Below, piece after piece: positions 59,030-64,000 of a DNA stretch of 64,000 nt (positions are counted from its first letter, which is position 1; every line of letters begins with the position of its first letter). This DNA comes from Nymphaea colorata. Its lineage: Eukaryota > Streptophyta > Magnoliopsida > Nymphaeales > Nymphaeaceae. Location of the stretch: the NCBI RefSeq assembly GCF_008831285.2, contig NC_045145.1, positions 992,001 to 1,056,000 on the forward strand. Reading direction: 5' to 3'. The position numbers were made by a program, and so were the translations under genes. The notes below the pieces were generated by a model that worked only from the letters and a program-made list of their open reading frames with translations, made no database searches and was not told the DNA's origin.

Positions 59030-59400
59030 CTCTGGTTCACTCTTGACCTCTCTTAGTTAAACTTGGATCGAGCTCCACCCATCTAATAAACAAGTCGTGT
59101 TCGGGTTAAAGTTAAGTAAACTAGTAGAGTTTGAGCTTGGTAAGCTCAGCTTACGTAAACTTGAGTAAGATCAATAAGATAAGATGTAAAAGATTATTTA
59201 CAACATCATCACGACAATAAACAGCTACATCGGATTTCCCCTTGCTAGCGAGCTCCAAATTCTCAAATTCTAACCTGGCTGTTTCTAATCATGTTCAATT
59301 TTTTTTTTTTAAATAATGGCCCGGCTAAGCTCCAGCCCAATCTGGGCTTGAGTTTAGCATCAGCAATTTGAGTTTCATGCCGAGTTTGAGCTAGTCCACT
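59030..59400. repeat. dispersed 'gagctcg' repeat, partner of 28335-28735
   Basis: Collinear with the first copy over most of its length (CTCTTGACCTCTCTTAGTTA, GAGTTTGAGCTTGGTAAGCT, AATAATGGCCCGGCTAAGCT). Confidence 0.85.
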
Positions 59401-59574
59401 CACAGTGCCTTTATTTTGAATGGAAAGAAAGTTGTTAAAAGCGACTTGTTTAAAGCAAAGCATCTTCAATTTCCAGTCTAATTATAAGTATCATTTAAAG
59501 AGCAATAATGAACAGGGTGACGAATGGAAGTTGCTTGGTACATTATGCAATTTTGGGTGCAGCAGGGCTGCCGA

Positions 59575-59735
59575 CAAAGGCTGAAATTATTTGGCAACCT
59601 TCTCGTTAAGAACATCATGAAAAGTCATCACCAATACTCTTGGAGAAGTTGGGAGGACATGAGAGAACCACCGACCTTGTTTTTCTTGAAAATCGGTGGA
59701 CCTAAATACAAAAAATAAAAATGAAAAATATTTTA
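59575..59735 (+). repeat. diverged fragment of the 1.5-kb tandem unit
   Basis: CTGAAATTATTTGGCAACCT, AAGTCATCACCAATACTCTT and GGTGGACCTAAATACAAAAA match the head of the tandem units (near 44786, 46316 and 47843). Only the first ~160 bp after the head are present and the GAATCTGAATCC stretch is absent. Confidence 0.85.
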
Positions 59736-59739
59736 TTAT

Positions 59740-60130
59740 AACTGGAGAGAAAACAGAGGAACCCTGAAAGATAAAGCTGGAGAAAACTTGTTTTTGTTGA
59801 TTCCTTTGAGCAACATATATATAGTAGAAAAAAAGGTTATCTCTTACAAGATTTTTGGTATACAAGATCATGATAATACACAATTTCTATCTCAATCCAT
59901 TAACCACTGAAAATGTAGTCTGCATAACAATAACATGTCTTGATAAGATATCTGATCCCTTTTTTCTTGACACTTTGTTTATCACGCAGGATTCTTGCGT
60001 GATTATCTTACATAAAATGGTCTGGCCTGTACTCTATATATTGAGAGTCCATCTTCTTTCAAGAACATCAGAGAATGAATAAAGAGAGAGCTCTCTTTCC
60101 CATGGATGCAGGCATCAAAATGCCGATCCA
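59740..60130 (+). other. LTR-like segment, unconfirmed
   Basis: ATCACGCAGGATTCTTGCGT (an inverted pair), CTCTATATATTGAGAG (TATA-like), then GAATGAATAAAGAGAG (polyadenylation-like) in the order seen in copia LTR U3-R regions. Without a paired copy, PBS or polypurine tract, this is a suggestion only. Confidence 0.35.
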
Positions 60131-60611
60131 CAATCACGTACATGCTTCACTTCTTTTCTTTTTTCCATGTTTTAACACTTCTTCCATAGGAGGCTGGTAG
60201 ATATGTGGTTCTAATAGTTCATTCTCATGCCTATGCGGTTGCAGTTTGCACAGGGAAATCATAAGCTGCGGCCGGTGCCTCAGAGGAACAAGCCCGAGGT
60301 ATGGCTTAAGAAACCACATTGTTACTAGGCCTACTGAAGCATGATAACCATTCACACTTCGTGACAAATTATGAAACCGGTGATGTTTTCAAGGAATTGA
60401 TTTGTGTCTTCTGCATTTGGGCAGGTCAGCAGGCCTAGGGTGAGTGGTCATGGATTAAGCACGCCTCTGGAAGTGGTGCCAAGCGAATAGGAAAAGAAGA
60501 TAATGCCTCAGACAGAAGAATTTGAGGTGATGGTGGAAGCGGTTATCAATCCCAATGCTGATGTGGCTTGCAACAAGCGGCTACACATCTTTGTTGATCT
60601 AACGGATCCCT

Positions 60612-60650
<39 letters not shown>

Positions 60651-60849
60651 CTCTCAACATTCTTCATCACCTTACCATTCTTTCTGTGTATCCAAAATAT
60701 AATAGTGGGTAACCCACTCGAAGGGAGTTTTGGCTTAAAGAAGCATTGGAGCCTTGTTTAGAGCATTAGCTTGACCAACATTGCCTTACCATTCTTTCTG
60801 CATATATTTGTTATCTTGCATAGCGTAAAGAATTTTCCATTGTGAGAAG
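60131..60849. other. noncoding, with (CT)n microsatellite
   Basis: A (CT)n run of about 42 bases at 60613-60655. A GC-richer stretch before it (60240-60600) contains short open pieces that I cannot assign. Confidence 0.45.
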
Positions 60850-60852
60850 TTG

Positions 60853-61197
60853 TGACTAATAAGAGAATCTACGACAATCAGGGAGATTACAACAATCAAG
60901 TAGAGGATAACACCAACACTGCGTTATTCAAAACTGAAGGATTTTCTCTTGATAAGGCAAGATCTATTTCTAAAAACAGTCTCCTGTAAACTTGCCAAAG
61001 ACTATCTAGATCCTAAATCAAGGATCTCAATTGTACATAGTGACTATAAATATTTGTACTCCCTCTTAGTTGAGTCATTGAAGAATAGAGAGAATTGTTA
61101 GTGTCGACGTAGGCTTGTTTAGCCAAACCACGTTATCTTGTGTGTCCTTCTCTTTCTCTCCTTCTCTCTTTCTCTTGTATGCTTTCAGTTTCTTAAC
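60853..61197 (+). mobile_element. probable 5' LTR of a second Ty1/copia element
   Basis: The region just upstream of the PBS contains a TATA-like CTATAAATATTTG (about 61049), a start-like region and a pyrimidine-rich R/U5 (TCTTTCTCTCCTTCTCTC), as in plant copia LTRs. The right edge is set by the PBS. The left edge is uncertain; 60853 is only a candidate TGTGA start. Confidence 0.5.
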
Positions 61198-61198
61198 T

Positions 61199-61211
61199 TG
61201 GTATCAAAGCC
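61199..61211 (+). other. primer binding site (initiator Met-tRNA type)
   Basis: TGGTATCAAAGCC equals the copia consensus TGGTATCAGAGCC with one change. It is complementary to the 3' end of initiator methionyl-tRNA and is followed, after a leader of about 0.9 kb, by gag. Confidence 0.85.
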
Positions 61212-62128
61212 AAGAGAGCTTTGGAGTTGCAGAGTATTCGTATCGATCACAGCAGCATCCAAGAACTGCTGAACTGGGAGAATACTGACAGTTATCAGCA
61301 AGATAAATCCACCGGCGTTATCGACTCTGGTGACCCTAGCAGTTGAGCAGGGATTCATTAGAATTGTCTGCACTTGAGGATTAACAGGTGCTCAGCCGGA
61401 ATCATTGTCATCACCGGTCTGTATTGTTTCTTGTCGCCTGTCCCCTGTTGCGTTCTCTGTTTCTCCCATGTTTCTTATTATATGCTACGACAACCTACTC
61501 ATAATTTCGGTCTGCATTGTCAGCTCCGGCAACACTAGGGGACGTGTAATAGCTCCTTGGAATCATCTTCTCAGCAATCTCCATACCAATTTTCAAAATT
61601 TTTTACACTGTCTGTGAGGAGATATGAATTTTTGAAGGGACCCTGTCGTTGGAAGCTTGCCTGCAACCCTTGAATACCGCCTGAGAACTGGTCACAAAAT
61701 CATGTTGGCACTCTCAGCTCCAGCGACGACAAAGGTCGAGCAAGGGCTCTTTGGAATTGTCTACATATGAGGATTCTTCCTACGAAATTTCAGATTTTTT
61801 GGAGCTTGCTTTAAGGAGTTACGGATTTTTCTTTACCAACTAGCTTTCTAGTGTTACAGAAGCCTGAGAACGCACTTCTGCCGGTGACCAGCGGTAGATC
61901 AGTCACTCCCCTGTGTGATTTTCCATGGGGATCAACTATCGGGCAGTATACCATCTGAAACCTAGTTGCATTGGAGATCCTTGGGTATAATTTGGCGTTG
62001 ATTGGAGCTAAAGGGAGCTAACGCCAAACGTCTGAAGCATCACCTAATTCTGTGAAGTCTCTCCTTCGACACATAGTTTTTTAGAGGAGCTCTTATGCTC
62101 ACCAACTATTGTTCTGCCTGAGTATAAA
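61212..62128 (+). other. long copia leader with internal repeats
   Basis: About 0.9 kb between PBS and gag. Two or three diverged copies of a phrase occur: GAGCAGGGATTCATTAGAAT with GTCTGCACTTGAGGAT (about 61346), GAGCAAGGGCTCTTTGGAAT with GTCTACATATGAGGAT (about 61737), and weakly GTAATAGCTCCTTGGAATC (about 61546). No credible coding sequence. Confidence 0.6.
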
Positions 62129-62686
62129 ATGGCTGCGTCATCTTTGTCCAATGTCTCTTCACCTGCTTCTGCTGCACCAGGTACACAATGGAATGCTTTC
62201 TCAAGTTTGGTTTCAATTAAGTTTGATCGATCAAATTATCTCCTATGCACTCTCAAATTTAAAGTGTTATGAAAAGTCAAAATCTGATTAAGTATGTGAA
62301 TAGAAAATGTTCTGCGCCTCCTGAATTTCTTGATGAAGCACACACTCAAGAAAATCCTGCTTATGTGTTATGGTATCATGAAGACTAACTTGCATTAAGT
62401 TGGATCAAAGTCATTGTGACTCAACCAATCATGTCACAACTGGTTTGTGTTGGCACCGCTAGAGATGCTTGGTGCATCCTTGAAAAACAGTATGCCTCAC
62501 AAAATAATTTTCATATTATTCAACTCAAACAAGAACTACAAAACGTCAAAATAGGAGGACTGTGTATGACTAATTATCTTCAACATATCAGTTTATTACA
62601 TGATTCTCTTAGCACTGTGCAACATTTTGTTTCTGATACAGATCTAGTTCTCCATACTCTGAATGGGTTGAGTTCTGAATATGAAT
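62129..62686 (+). pseudogene. Ty1/copia gag (Retrotran_gag_2/UBN2 type), truncated
   Basis: ATG at 62129 starts MAASSLSNVSS and continues FSSLVSIKFDRSNYLLC, the usual 'KLDRSNYLLW' opening of copia gag. A frameshift near 62270 moves the frame, after which it reads LIKYVNRKCSAPPEFLDEAH, SQLVCVGTARDAWCILEKQY and LVLHTLNGLSSEYE, all typical gag blocks. One stop (GAC TAA) occurs near 62386. At about 62686 the sequence changes without transition into receptor-kinase intron DNA, so the zinc knuckle and pol are missing. Confidence 0.88.
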
Positions 62687-62794
62687 TGTATGGGAGGGGT
62701 CCAAGAGGAGGTGAGGTGAAATAAAGAGAGGTAGAGAGAGTGAGTGGTTTTGCAAGTTCTTGCGTGCTGTTTTCTCTCTTTTTTCTTTTCTTTC

Positions 62795-62805
62795 TTCACA
62801 CACAC

Positions 62806-62877
<72 letters not shown>
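62795..62877. repeat. (CA)n(TA)n compound microsatellite
   Basis: (AC)n of about 24 bases followed by about 58 bases of TA, at the position where copy B has only (TA)n (38895). Frames that read Ile-Tyr through it are artefacts. Confidence 0.95.
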
Positions 62878-62881
<4 letters not shown>

Positions 62882-63081
62882 TGGTAGAAACCAGACCAAC
62901 AGGTCAAGTTTAAGAATAGATTGACACAAACTAAATATAAGTTAATCATTTTCTGGGCTTTAATAGTGTTTTCATAATTAGCAAAAATGAATGGCTATCA
63001 TAGCATCAACATTTTTATAATAGACAAATCAACTTTTTTCGTAAAAACAACTTGATTCAAAGCATGTTTTTATAACAAAAG

Positions 63082-63219
63082 CGTTTTTATAAATATATTT
63101 AGATGTAAGTATTTTATTTAAAATACGTTTTAAGCAAAATGTTAAAGTGTCTGGTTTTTACCAATTTCTCTCTCTCTATCCATATATATATACACATACA
63201 TATATATATATATATATGC

Positions 63220-63276
<57 letters not shown>

Positions 63277-63477
63277 TATATGCATATATATATATAAAAA
63301 TTGTCCCTCACTTATGTGTGTGTGTGTGTGATTTGCAAAATAATATCAATAATCGTTTTTATAAATATATTTAGATGTAAGTATTTTATTTAAAATATGT
63401 TTTAAGCAAAATGTTAAAGTGTCTGGTTTTTACCAATTTCTCTCTCTCTATCCATATATATATACACACATACATAT

Positions 63478-63553
<76 letters not shown>

Positions 63554-63600
63554 TGTCCTTCACTTATGTGTGTGTGTGTGTGATTTGCAAAATAATATCA
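63082..63600 (+). repeat. tandem duplication of a ~260-bp intron segment with (TA)n cores
   Basis: CGTTTTTATAAATATATTTA at 63082 and 63354, AATGTTAAAGTGTCTGGTTT in both, then TATCCATATATATATACAC plus a long (TA)n, then TTGTCC(C/T)TCACTTATG and (TG)n in both. The period is 272 bp at the left and 250 bp at the right, the difference being microsatellite length. Confidence 0.92.
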
Positions 63601-64000
63601 ATAAATATATTGATTGATGTGCAAACACCCATGATCCATCTAATCATCATGGTTTGTAGTTCACACATAAAGACATGCACAAATGGCTTGTGGTGTTGCA
63701 TACTAGTTTTTGCATTCTTTTGTGCTCATGTACACAAATATGTCTTGGTGACATGTTTTCAAACAAGCAATAATCTTCAATTGATCTTTTTCCTTTATCA
63801 TAAGCTCACTTTTTTGTTCCTTTTTTGTATTAAAAATCCCTAATCACACGTACCCATCTACTGAATGGCTTAAGATTGGCTGGCAATTGACACTATTAAA
63901 TAATTCACACAATTTATGAGATATTTAGGAGAACCTGGAGATCTGTCACAGGAGAATTAAAAGCAACACCATACAATTAATGAACCTCAACAAACCTCAC

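Larger units (their letters stand above)
62687..64000 (+). pseudogene. LRR receptor-like kinase copy E: intron portion only, running off the window
   Basis: From GGGAGGGGTCCAAGAGGAGG on, the sequence is collinear with the copy B intron (38770-39695): AGAAACCAGACCAACAGGTC, GGGCTTTAATAGTGTTTTCA, GCATGTTTTTATA and CACCATACAATTAATGAA. No exon of E is visible here. If collinearity holds, exon 2 of E should start about 0.3 kb beyond position 64,000. The left junction with copia gag cuts off exon 1. Confidence 0.85.

Noticed and set aside
62609-63374. Ile-Tyr-rich frames around (TA)n runs
   Set aside because: They are translations of microsatellites and appear on both strands.

Overview
The window looks like nuclear DNA of a flowering plant. 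It is AT-rich, with long noncoding stretches, plant-type GT-AG splice sites, many (AT)n, (GA)n and (CT)n microsatellites, broken Ty1/copia retrotransposons and fragments of plant gene families (LRR receptor kinase, CYP84-type P450, subtilase). I cannot name the species. I found no gene I would call intact and functional. The window is mostly pseudogenes, repeats and segmental duplications.

Layout. At 1-5.6 kb there is noncoding DNA with a degenerate inverted-motif minisatellite (1.04-1.42 kb), CT-rich simple sequence and a higher-complexity block (2.78-3.73 kb) that may be organelle-derived. At 5.67-8.09 kb are exon-like minus-strand pieces of an unrecognised multi-exon gene; two exons splice together in phase. 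At 9.23-9.72 kb is a decayed copia integrase, minus strand. From 10 to 17 kb the DNA is mostly noncoding, with one exon-like ORF at 13.4 kb and a broken subtilase at 16.3-16.7 kb. At 17.2-20.4 kb lies a GC-richer repetitive block that starts with a tRNA-related, SINE-like sequence. At 22.36-23.98 kb is the 3' end of a Ty1/copia element (RT, RNase H, polypurine tract and one LTR). At 26.3-28.7 kb are a copia RNase H fragment, a CYP84-like P450 fragment and a 'gagctcg' repeat; much of this recurs at 58.5-59.4 kb.

From 29.5 kb to the end the window is a decaying cluster of LRR receptor-like kinases of the FLS2/EFR/Xa21 type (LRR subfamily XII, HCD-type non-RD kinase). Copy A (32.57-33.93 kb) has only the ectodomain. 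Copy B (35.91-40.38 kb) has every domain plus the conserved kinase intron, but carries several stops and frameshifts. Copy C (52.92-55.94 kb) has lost most of its LRRs by an internal deletion. Remnant D (44.20-44.47 kb) is only the C-terminal kinase end. The intron of a fifth copy, E, runs from 62.69 kb off the right edge, fused to the gag of another copia element (PBS at 61.20 kb, gag 62.13-62.69 kb). Blocks around 29.5-41.7 and 49.7-57.7 kb are paralogous over promoters, genes, introns and 3' flanks. Between them are three tandem ~1.5-kb units (44.69-49.26 kb) built largely from degenerate GAATCTGAATC-type and 'gagctcgag' sequence. A diverged fragment of the unit lies at 59.58 kb.

How it fits together: the organisation suggests birth-and-death evolution of a pattern-recognition-receptor cluster. 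A receptor cassette with its promoter, an (AT)n-bearing intron and a ~200-bp repeat present in both orientations was copied several times, then broken by deletions, stops and retrotransposon debris. Intact relatives, if any, would lie outside this window, the nearest candidate being just beyond position 64,000.
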